Assembly (NCBI GenBank): GCA_016882585.1
Contig: VGPP01000085.1
Location: forward strand, 1-7,039
Source of the DNA: Cyanobacteria bacterium M_surface_7_m2_037
GTDB lineage: Bacteria > Cyanobacteriota > Cyanobacteriia > PCC-6307 > Cyanobiaceae
Reading direction: 5' to 3'
DNA length: 7,039 nucleotides
Below are positions 1 to 4,905 of the stretch, piece by piece. The translations under genes and the position numbers were made by a program. The notes beneath the pieces were generated by a model. That model made no database searches and was not told the origin of the DNA. It saw nothing but the letters and a program-made list of their open reading frames with translations. Within the stretch, counting starts at the first letter, position 1. Every line of letters begins with the position of its first letter.

Positions 1-11
1 AACCCAGGGCA

Positions 12-40
12 CAAAAAATCCCCCCGAGACACTCGGAGGG
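12..40 (-). terminator. Intrinsic terminator of the cyAbrB-like gene
   Basis: On the minus strand a 9-bp GC-rich stem (arms at 32-40 and 20-28, loop 29-31) contains one G-U wobble and is otherwise fully paired. It is followed by A and then six T residues (plus-strand A run 13-18). This is a textbook rho-independent terminator about 55 bp after the stop codon of the regulator gene. On the plus strand the wobble becomes a C-A mismatch and no T run follows, so it fits only minus-strand transcription. Confidence 0.9.
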
Positions 41-94
41 ATGGAGAAGGGTTTGATGGCAGCACCAGAGCGTGTGCTCGTGGCGCTGAGCTGA

Positions 95-460
95 TCACTC
101 CTCGTCTTCGTCGGTGCCGCCAACAGGGATCAGGCGGATCTGCTTGCGGCCGAGCTTGATTTCAAACTCATCGCCAGGCTGAAGATCCAGCATGGCCGTG
201 TAAGCCTTGCCGATCAGCAGGTTGCCGTTGCCCTGAACGGTGGCCACGTAGCTGAGCTTGCGACCACCCTTGCCAACCTTGCTGGCGCCGCCGAGCTCAA
301 CACCCTTCGCCTCCAGCAGCGCCTCGTAGAAGGCGGTGAAGTTCAGGCGCTCACCACCATCCTTTTTGGTGGACACATAACCACAGGAGCGGACGATCTC
401 AGACTTACCCACATCGCCGAGCTCCTTGACCTTGGCGAGCAGTTCCGTTCCAGTGAGCAT
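95..460 (-). CDS. cyAbrB-type transcriptional regulator (AbrB/SpoVT-like, cyanobacterial)
   Basis: This is a 121-residue DNA-binding regulator of the cyanobacterial AbrB family. The N-terminal half (LTGTELLAKVKELG, then a GYVSTKKDG stretch and LNFTAFYEALLEAKGV) is the cyanobacterial signature. The AbrB-like beta fold is C-terminal (about residues 70-113, with GNGNLLIGKAY and LQPGDEFEIKLG), the reverse of Bacillus AbrB. The tail is acidic (DEDEE). Known cyAbrB proteins regulate carbon- and nitrogen-related genes in Synechocystis. The cysteine before GYVS (C26) corresponds to one reported to be glutathionylated in AbrB2. I chose the ATG at 460 because the family normally begins near MLTG. A TTG at 472 would add four residues (MSPT). 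No good Shine-Dalgarno precedes either start. The gene is divergent from the GNAT gene and ends in an intrinsic terminator. Targets here are unknown; autoregulation or control of the divergent pair is only a guess. Confidence 0.92.
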   Translation of the reverse strand: MLTGTELLAKVKELGDVGKSEIVRSCGYVSTKKDGGERLNFTAFYEALLEAKGVELGGASKVGKGGRKLSYVATVQGNGNLLIGKAYTAMLDLQPGDEFEIKLGRKQIRLIPVGGTDEDEE

Positions 461-585
461 TGTTGGGGACAACTGATGAACAAGACAACCTCAAGCTACA
501 ACATGACTAGCAAGGTTGGCATCTTGGAACAAGCGAACATCACACCAGCACCGAGGAGAATCAACCCACACACGCTCTGAGAGGG

Positions 586-1056
586 ATGAGCCATCGGCTT
601 CGGCGCCTGGAGGCCAGAGATCACGATGCAGTAGCGGAGATCTATCGCCAGGCGGTTGTTGATTCCACCGCTGAGCGCTACAGCCTCCAGCAGCAATGGG
701 CCTGGGCTGAGCAAAGCCAGACCCTCCATCCCCTACTGATCAGAGGCCGGGGCTGGGTGATGTGCAACGAGCGTGATCAACCGGAAGCCTTCTGCGTGCG
801 CGACCCAGCTGATCGCATTTCCTTGCTGTATTGCCACCCTCAGCGGCAACGGATGGGGCTGGCCCGGAGCGTGCTGGCCGCTGCAACCCAGGAGGCCGCC
901 GCCGAAGGGCACGCCACGCTTCGCACGGAAGCCAGCCTGATCTCGCGCCGATTGTTTGAGCGGATGGGTTGGCGCGTGAGCTGGCAGGAACACTTGCGCC
1001 TCGGTGGGGTGCTGTTTCGGCGCTATCGCATGCAGATCGAGCTGGAGAGCCACTGA
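586..1056 (+). CDS. GNAT-family N-acetyltransferase, YafP-like
   Basis: This 156-residue soluble protein is probably an acetyl-CoA-dependent N-acetyltransferase. Beta1-alpha1 is at residues 4-25 (RLRRLEARDHDAVAEIYRQA). YSLQQQWAWAEQ (32-43) resembles the YSPQQISAWAQ stretch I recall in E. coli YafP. Motif A is at about 78-101, with the pyrophosphate loop Q88-R-M-G91-L-A93. Motif B is TEASLISRRLFERMGW (114-129), again very YafP-like. The length is normal for the family. The ATG at 586 is the only standard in-frame start nearby; the purine run GAGAGGG abuts it, too close for a normal Shine-Dalgarno. The stop lies 15 nt before the Nif11-cupin gene, so the two are probably co-transcribed. The substrate cannot be read from the sequence; a small metabolite, a protein N-terminus or an antibiotic-like amine are all possible. 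Confidence 0.85.
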   Translation: MSHRLRRLEARDHDAVAEIYRQAVVDSTAERYSLQQQWAWAEQSQTLHPLLIRGRGWVMCNERDQPEAFCVRDPADRISLLYCHPQRQRMGLARSVLAAATQEAAAEGHATLRTEASLISRRLFERMGWRVSWQEHLRLGGVLFRRYRMQIELESH

Positions 1057-1071
1057 AGCGATACTGAAGCC

Positions 1072-1617
1072 ATGGCCGAAGCCCAGCTGCAGCAATTTCT
1101 CGAGAAGGTGCGCCAGCTCAATGCCTTTGTGGCCTTGAGCGAAGCGCAGCCCGCTTTACGGGAGGCCCTGCGGGCCTGCGATCAACACCATGAAGTGGTG
1201 GCCCTGGCGGCTCAGCACGGATTCGAGATCGGACGGCGCTGGGGCGACAGCTCAGCCGCTTCAAGGCCAAGCCTCGAAAGCCCAAGCAATCAGAGCAATC
1301 TCTTCTCCAGTGCCTGCCCGGCGGCCGGTGAAGAGCGGGTGGATCGCTTAATCGAGGGCTCCGGCTGGCGCCTGGAGCGGATCCACTCCTGCCTAGCGAG
1401 CAGCCCTGAGGGTTTCTGGTACGACCAGGCTGAAACGGAATGGGTGATGGTGCTGCGGGGCAGCGCCCAACTGCAGTTTGCGGATGAACAACAACCGCGC
1501 GATCTGTGCGTGGGCGACAGCCTGCTGATCAGCCCGCATCGCCGCCATCGAGTTGTGACGACAGATCCCGATCCTGGAACCCTGTGGCTTGCTCTCTTCT
1601 GGTCGGCAGACGCCTGA
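1072..1617 (+). CDS. Nif11 domain-cupin domain fusion protein
   Basis: This is a two-domain protein of 181 residues. Residues 1-57 match the Nif11 pattern (QLQQFLEKVRQLNAFVAL, ALREALRACD, VVALAAQHGFEIG), a helical domain best known as the leader of many cyanobacterial RiPP precursors. A Ser/Pro-rich linker follows (about 58-86). Residues 87-180 form a single cupin: FWYDQAETEWVMVLRG (motif 1), VGDSLLISPHRRHRV (motif 2) and the last strand TLWLALFW. The usual HxH metal ligands of motif 1 are Y117 and Q119; E123 and H159 remain. I recall WYDQ...EWV as typical of this cupin subfamily, so this need not be decay. Canonical metal-dependent chemistry is therefore doubtful. There is no double-Gly cleavage site or Cys/Ser/Thr-rich core, so it is not an obvious RiPP precursor. 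It lies 15 nt after the GNAT gene and its last 29 codons overlap the convergent psiE-like gene. Function is unknown. Confidence 0.85.
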   Translation: MAEAQLQQFLEKVRQLNAFVALSEAQPALREALRACDQHHEVVALAAQHGFEIGRRWGDSSAASRPSLESPSNQSNLFSSACPAAGEERVDRLIEGSGWRLERIHSCLASSPEGFWYDQAETEWVMVLRGSAQLQFADEQQPRDLCVGDSLLISPHRRHRVVTTDPDPGTLWLALFWSADA

Positions 1618-2038
1618 CGTGCGACTGGCGCACCAGCCAATAGGCGCCGGCCAGCGACAGCACCGCAAAACCGAGACCAATCAGATCGGCGGGGTTCTTC
1701 TGCACCCCAGGCGGCATCACGATCACCTTCCGGGCCACGGCCGTGAGCGCTGTGACCAGCACCAACTCGATCTGCACCACATGCTCCCGCATGTAAGCCG
1801 TGAGGTTCTGCAGCACCTCCAGGGCGATCAGGATCACGAGCACCTCATCCAGCAGCCGAATCAAGCCCTCGCCTGTCCAGCTGACATTCAGATCCAGCAG
1901 ATCGCTCCCCAGAAAGAGCAGAAGCTGCAGGCTGGCCACCACCAACACCGCGGTGAGCACCACCGACAGCACCTTGGCCAGCGCCCGCTCGAACGCGGTG
2001 ATCGCCCGCAGAAACGACCGGTCGTCAAACAAACGCAT
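1529..2038 (-). CDS. PsiE-family (phosphate-starvation-inducible) membrane protein
   Basis: This 169-residue inner-membrane protein has four predicted helices at about 22-44, 62-80, 88-107 and 118-137. The block LEVLQNLTAYMREHVVQIELVLVTALTAVARKVIV, spanning residues 73-107, is the PsiE signature; its molecular role is unresolved, and the E. coli name reflects induction by phosphate starvation. The ATG at 2038 lies 11 nt after the stop of the secreted-protein gene, so it is probably the last gene of the sigma-led cluster. The protein is longer than typical PsiE (about 135 residues). The extra polar C-terminal tail (about 141-169) is exactly the part that overlaps the convergent cupin gene, where the cupin frame carries conserved motifs. 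No pho box was recognised, so phosphate regulation is not supported by the sequence. Confidence 0.88.
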   Translation of the reverse strand: MRLFDDRSFLRAITAFERALAKVLSVVLTAVLVVASLQLLLFLGSDLLDLNVSWTGEGLIRLLDEVLVILIALEVLQNLTAYMREHVVQIELVLVTALTAVARKVIVMPPGVQKNPADLIGLGFAVLSLAGAYWLVRQSHVRRLPTRREQATGFQDRDLSSQLDGGDAG

Positions 2039-2049
2039 CAGAGCGGGCC

Positions 2050-2316
2050 TCAGTAGCTGAAGGGCCTGTATTGGGGCTTGGCGGGAGTATCGCCAGGGGG
2101 ATTCACCACCTTGGTGTCGCAGGTGATGCTGCCGTCGGCGGCGGTCACACAGTTCTGGGGCTCAATTTTGGTTTCGGGGCCCACGTTGCTACCCGGCCCC
2201 CAGAGAAAACTCTCCACCTGAGCCAGGGCCGGCAGTTCCAGAGAGGCCATCACCATGCCGGCGCACAGCTTGAGACCCAACACGGCAGGGGAAACGAACA
2301 GGCGATGCAACGTCAT
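2050..2316 (-). CDS. Small secreted hypothetical protein with two cysteines
   Basis: An 88-residue protein, I judge exported. A basic start and hydrophobic stretch (about 1-30, with LFVSPAVLGLKLCAGMVMAS) end in PALAQ, a good signal peptidase I site after A32. The mature part is about 56 residues, rich in Pro, Gly and Thr. It holds two cysteines ten residues apart (C56 and C66, in QNCVTAADGSITCDTK), which could form a disulfide in the periplasm. I do not recognise a named domain. I chose the ATG at 2316; an upstream GTG at 2340 would add eight residues (MVARSAAA) and leave the signal peptide usable. Neither has a clear Shine-Dalgarno. It sits 47 nt after the small hypothetical gene and 11 nt before the psiE-like gene, in the same direction, which suggests one operon. 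Confidence 0.7.
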   Translation of the reverse strand: MTLHRLFVSPAVLGLKLCAGMVMASLELPALAQVESFLWGPGSNVGPETKIEPQNCVTAADGSITCDTKVVNPPGDTPAKPQYRPFSY

Positions 2317-2363
2317 GGCGGCGGCGGAGCGTGCCACCACTTTGACGTGTCCGCGTTGCCCCG

Positions 2364-2693
2364 TCAGGCCTCGCCGGCATCGAGCCGGATTTCCTGCAGC
2401 AGCAGATCGAGCTGACCGAGTGAATCATCGAGGGAGATCGGCGCCTGATCGTCGCCATCGATGCCCTGATCCTCTCCTTGCCAGAGCGATTCGATCTCAC
2501 AAAGGCGCTGGGCCAGCCCGGTGAGCCCATCACGGCTGTGCAGCCGCGCCAGCTCCTCAAGCAGCACCGGCATGCGAATCGAGCTGGCCCGCAGCGCCCG
2601 GCGCAGATCAGCCTGGGTGCGGCCGGTGTGGCGCAACCAATCCTTCAAGAACGCCTGCAGATCATCCAGCTGCTCGGCGGTGAGCGTGGCCAT
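2364..2693 (-). CDS. Small helical hypothetical protein, possible HTH
   Basis: A 109-residue soluble, mostly helical protein that I cannot name. Residues 5-20 (TAEQLDDLQAFLKDWL) form an amphipathic helix. Residues 24-51 (GRTQADLRRALRASSIRMPVLLEELARL) have the spacing of a helix-turn-helix of the XRE type, though without strong family motifs. The C-terminal third is acidic (QGEDQGIDGDDQ) and ends in a second leucine-rich helix (LGQLDLLLQEIRL). The ATG at 2693 shares its A with the TGA stop of the DUF1232 gene (TGATG), which strongly suggests translational coupling and supports both starts and stops. It could be a DNA-binding accessory factor or an adaptor; this is inference from the fold pattern only. 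Confidence 0.75.
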   Translation of the reverse strand: MATLTAEQLDDLQAFLKDWLRHTGRTQADLRRALRASSIRMPVLLEELARLHSRDGLTGLAQRLCEIESLWQGEDQGIDGDDQAPISLDDSLGQLDLLLQEIRLDAGEA

Positions 2694-3121
2694 CAGCGAC
2701 CCAGGGGAAACCAGCGATCCAGTTTGCGCTGCGCGCGCAAGCGGATCTCGTCGTTCAGGTGAGTGGTGCAGAGGCCCAGGAGTGCGGTGAGGGCCACGAG
2801 GTCGTCGCTGAAGCCGGCCGCCGGAATGAAATCAGGGATGAGATCCAGGGGCACCAGCAAGTAAGTGAGTGCCGCCAGCATCGTGAGCCTCACTTGCGGA
2901 GGGGTGTTGGCATCGAGCAACAGCTCGAGGCACTCGAGGGCTGGGCGAGCCAGGGTTCGGCCCGCGCGCCGGAGCAAACGCCGCAGCGCTCCCTCATCCA
3001 CTTCCGTGCTGCCCAGCACATCTGCATCCACAGTTTGGCCATAGCCGTTGGAGGCACCATCGGCATGCATCCGAGCGGAGGAATCGGCAGCCACAGGCAC
3101 AACCTCACTCAACCAATTCAT
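2693..3121 (-). CDS. DUF1232 (YkvA-like) membrane protein
   Basis: A 142-residue protein with a C-terminal DUF1232 domain at about 78-116. Its diagnostic core is YLLVPLDLIPDFIP (87-100) followed by GFSDDLVALTALLG. DUF1232 proteins are small, membrane-associated and of unknown biochemical role. Residues 46-72 (ALRRLLRRAGRTLARPALECLELLL) form a basic helix preceding the domain. The first 45 residues are acidic to neutral and low in conserved features, so the true start could lie downstream (M18). An in-frame TGA sits just upstream of the ATG at 3121, so the gene cannot extend further. A second ATG four bases upstream is out of frame. The ATG lies only 6 nt after a strong stem-loop, which could limit translation. 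The gene follows the sigma gene by 77 nt and overlaps the next gene by one base. Confidence 0.85.
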   Translation of the reverse strand: MNWLSEVVPVAADSSARMHADGASNGYGQTVDADVLGSTEVDEGALRRLLRRAGRTLARPALECLELLLDANTPPQVRLTMLAALTYLLVPLDLIPDFIPAAGFSDDLVALTALLGLCTTHLNDEIRLRAQRKLDRWFPLGR

Positions 3122-3127
3122 CCATCA

Positions 3128-3190
3128 TGGCCGGGCTGGAATGGAGCCGCCCGGCCAACCAGGCACCGGTTAGCCGCACCGGTTAGCCGC
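3128..3190 (-). promoter_or_regulatory. Structured leader between sigma and DUF1232 genes
   Basis: On the minus strand a perfect 9-bp GC-rich stem (TGGCCGGGC at 3157-3149 with GCCCGGCCA at 3136-3128, 12-nt loop) ends 6 nt before the DUF1232 start codon. Its 5' arm overlaps GGTTGGCC (3160-3153). That segment can instead pair with GGCTAACC, present twice in the upstream 13-bp tandem repeat (3175-3168 and 3188-3181), giving an 8-9 bp stem with one G-U pair. The two structures exclude each other, an arrangement seen in attenuators and translational switches. There is no T run after the hairpin, so it is not a normal intrinsic terminator. Pairing is seen directly; a regulatory role is inference. 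Confidence 0.4.
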
Positions 3191-3193
3191 ACC
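3165..3193. repeat. 13-bp tandem repeat (2.2 copies)
   Basis: The unit ACCGGTTAGCCGC occurs twice without mismatch (3165-3177, 3178-3190), followed by a partial third copy (ACC). It lies 6 bp past the sigma-factor stop codon. It probably arose by slippage, but each copy supplies one possible partner for the leader stem described at 3128-3190. Confidence 0.9.
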
Positions 3194-3198
3194 TTCTC

Positions 3199-4125
3199 TC
3201 AGCTGCCAACCTCCACCAGGCCGGCCTGGATTCCGGCTTTACGCAATTTGCGCAAGGCACGTTGCACCACCTGGCGGCAGTATTCGCGGCTGCAACCGAG
3301 CAGCCGTGCTACTTCCGCCAGGGTGCGCCACTCATGGCTGCCATCCAGCCCGAAGCGCAGCATCACCACGGTGCGTTCCTTGGGCGTGAGATTGGATTGA
3401 TCCAACAACTTCCACACCGCTGCGTTGCGCTCCGCCAACTCGCAACGCTCCATCGGCGGCAGATCCTCACTGGGCAGCACATCCACCAGTTCGGTGGGAT
3501 CGGATTTCGACTTCACCACCCCCTGCAGGCTCACCGTGACGCTGCGCAACTCACAGCCCAGCAGATCTTCCACCTCGGTGAGCGGCAGATCCATCGCGGC
3601 AGACAGCTGCTGGGCCGACGGTTGCATGCCATGGCGCTGCAGCAAGCGCGCCTTGGCCGCCCGCAGACGCGTGAGCTTCTCATTCACATTCACAGGGATG
3701 CGAATGGTGCGGCTCTGGGTGGAGAGCGCCCGATTCAGCCCCTGGCGAATCCACCAGTAGGCATAGGTGCTGAAGCGGTGGCCGCGGGTGGGGTCGTATT
3801 TCTCCACCGCCCGGGTCAACCCGAGGGTGCCCTCCTGGATCAGATCAAGCAGATCCAGCCCCTTGCCCTGATAGCGCTTGGCGAGGTTCACCACTAGGCG
3901 CAAGTTGGCGGTGATCATCTGATCCTTGGCTCGCTCACCCACGCGCAGGGTGCGTTTCTCGATGTCGTTGTAGGAGCAGGCTTCTCCCACACCACCAGCG
4001 CTCGTGCAGCGCTCATGCAGCGCCACCATGGCCTGCACCTTGCGGCCCAGCATCAACTCCTGCTCAGGAGTGAGTAATTGATGGCGGCCGATTTCGCCCA
4101 GAAAGGCACTCAGAGAGCTGGCCAT
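3199..4125 (-). CDS. Group 2 (SigA/RpoD-like) RNA polymerase sigma factor
   Basis: This 308-residue sigma-70 factor lacks the long N-terminal region 1.1, so it is an alternative (group 2) sigma. Region 1.2 is at about 3-33 (SLSAFLGEIGRHQLLTPEQE). Region 2 is at about 63-135, with NLRLVVNLAKRYQGKGLDLLDLIQEG and the -10 recognition helix FSTYAYWWIRQGLNRAL. Region 3 is at about 138-210 (SRTIRIPVNVNEKL). Region 4 is at about 231-296, with LTPKERTVVMLRFGLDG and the HTH EVARLLGCSREYCRQVVQRALRKLRKAG. Region 2.4 is almost SigA-like. The 4.2 recognition helix reads REYCRQVV where SigA proteins have RERIRQIE, so -35 preference may differ. A TAGGTT at 4154-4149 could be a -10 box with a very short leader, but no -35 is visible. 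The start is ATG without a Shine-Dalgarno. It heads five same-strand genes and is divergent from DUF2214. Which group 2 sigma (SigB-E type) it matches needs a tree. Confidence 0.95.
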   Translation of the reverse strand: MASSLSAFLGEIGRHQLLTPEQELMLGRKVQAMVALHERCTSAGGVGEACSYNDIEKRTLRVGERAKDQMITANLRLVVNLAKRYQGKGLDLLDLIQEGTLGLTRAVEKYDPTRGHRFSTYAYWWIRQGLNRALSTQSRTIRIPVNVNEKLTRLRAAKARLLQRHGMQPSAQQLSAAMDLPLTEVEDLLGCELRSVTVSLQGVVKSKSDPTELVDVLPSEDLPPMERCELAERNAAVWKLLDQSNLTPKERTVVMLRFGLDGSHEWRTLAEVARLLGCSREYCRQVVQRALRKLRKAGIQAGLVEVGS

Positions 4126-4268
4126 GCAGGAGTCAATCCACTGAATTGAACCTAGAAGCTTTTTCGCTCAACGAGGAAAGCAACCAAAAGGCTTCCAGGT
4201 TTCAACTTTGCTTCCCAATTCTTTCGCCCCTCTCGACACAGATCCACATCAGAAGTGGAAGCTTTCCG

Positions 4269-4283
4269 GTGCAAACACTGCAC
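4269..4283. repeat. Dyad in the sigma/DUF2214 divergent region
   Basis: GTGCAAACACTGCAC is a 5-bp inverted repeat (GTGCA, 5-nt centre, TGCAC). It is nested inside a second inverted repeat, AGTGGA (4254-4259) with TCCACT (4287-4292). It lies about 95 bp before the DUF2214 start and 145 bp before the sigma start in a 253-bp gap that otherwise has no gene. The shape suits a dimeric regulator site, but I recognise no known consensus. Confidence 0.3.
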
Positions 4284-4352
4284 GACTCCACTGCGGCGCT
4301 GATCATGGGCGTCACGAAGGACACCCCCTGCCAGCGGATGAGCCCGCTACGG

Positions 4353-4368
4353 TCGTGCCTTCGTGCCT
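4353..4368. repeat. 8-bp tandem duplication before DUF2214 start
   Basis: TCGTGCCT is repeated twice back to back, ending 10 bp before the chosen ATG at 4379. It is probably a slippage product. Its length is not a multiple of three, which argues against the upstream open frame from 4208 being translated, conserved protein. Confidence 0.8.
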
Positions 4369-4378
4369 GCCCTGCGCC

Positions 4379-4891
4379 ATGCCCGCTTTCGCGGCCCTGC
4401 TCGCCGACCTCCCCAGCGATGTGCTGCCCAGGGCTGGGGTGGCCTATGTCCACTACTTGAGCTTCATGCTCTGCTTCGGGGCCCTGGTGCTGGAGCGGCG
4501 GCTGATTCGCCCCAACCCCAGCAAGCAGGACGCCACCTTGATGGTGATCACCGACGTGGTGTACGGCATGGCGGCCCTCGCCCTGCTGGTGAGCGGCATC
4601 CTGCGGGTGATGTACTTCGGCCAGGGCGGCAGCTTCTACACCGAAAATCCGCTGTTCTGGTGGAAGGTTGGCCTCTATCTGAGTGTTGGGGGCCTGTCGC
4701 TGTATCCCACCATCACCTACATCCTCTGGGCGATTCCCCTGCGCAAAGGTGAACTGCCCCAGGTGAGTGAAGCCCTGGCCAAGCGGCTGGCCTGGATTCT
4801 CAATATCGAGCTTGTGGGTTTTGCCCTGATTCCCCTGCTGGCCACCTTGATGGCCCGCGGTGTGGGCCTCCCCGGCACGCTGGGCGCCTGA
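4379..4891 (+). CDS. DUF2214-family integral membrane protein
   Basis: A 170-residue membrane protein with four predicted helices at about 19-38, 58-77, 95-118 and 138-160. The YVHYLSFMLCFGALVLERRL start (23-42), the DVVYGMAALALLVSGILRVMYFGQG stretch in residues 59-83, and NPLFWWKVGLYL (90-101) match the DUF2214 family, common in cyanobacteria and of unknown function. An FGQGGSFYTENP loop lies between helices 2 and 3. The open frame extends upstream to a TTG at 4208, but those 57 residues are low-complexity and not membrane-like, so I chose the ATG at 4379, where the family normally begins. No Shine-Dalgarno is visible. The metalloprotease gene starts 14 nt after the stop, so the two could share a transcript. 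Confidence 0.88.
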   Translation: MPAFAALLADLPSDVLPRAGVAYVHYLSFMLCFGALVLERRLIRPNPSKQDATLMVITDVVYGMAALALLVSGILRVMYFGQGGSFYTENPLFWWKVGLYLSVGGLSLYPTITYILWAIPLRKGELPQVSEALAKRLAWILNIELVGFALIPLLATLMARGVGLPGTLGA

Positions 4892-4905
4892 TCGGCGTTT
4901 GGGCT

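Noticed and set aside
473..585. Promoters in the cyAbrB/GNAT divergent gap, such as TAGCTT at 498-493 on the minus strand.
   Set aside because: Only a partial -10 match with no -35 at the right spacing; not strong enough to annotate.
1072..1617. Nif11 protein as a RiPP precursor.
   Set aside because: No double-Gly cleavage site and no short core rich in Cys/Ser/Thr; the region after the leader is a linker and a folded cupin domain. No LanM or other RiPP cyclase gene is in the window.
1627..1650. Short GGCGC/GCGCC inverted repeat after the Nif11-cupin stop as its terminator.
   Set aside because: Stem is only five pairs, no T run follows, and it lies within psiE coding sequence.
1589..2056. 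Plus-strand open frame of 155 codons opposite the psiE-like gene.
   Set aside because: Its His/Gln-rich composition mirrors hydrophobic PsiE codons; the minus-strand frame has clear family motifs.
3128..3157. Hairpin after the sigma gene as an intrinsic terminator.
   Set aside because: Strong stem but no T run on the minus strand; the sequence runs straight into the DUF1232 start codon.
4208..4378. N-terminal 57-residue extension of DUF2214 from a TTG codon.
   Set aside because: Not membrane-like, contains an 8-bp tandem duplication, and the family starts near the ATG at 4379.
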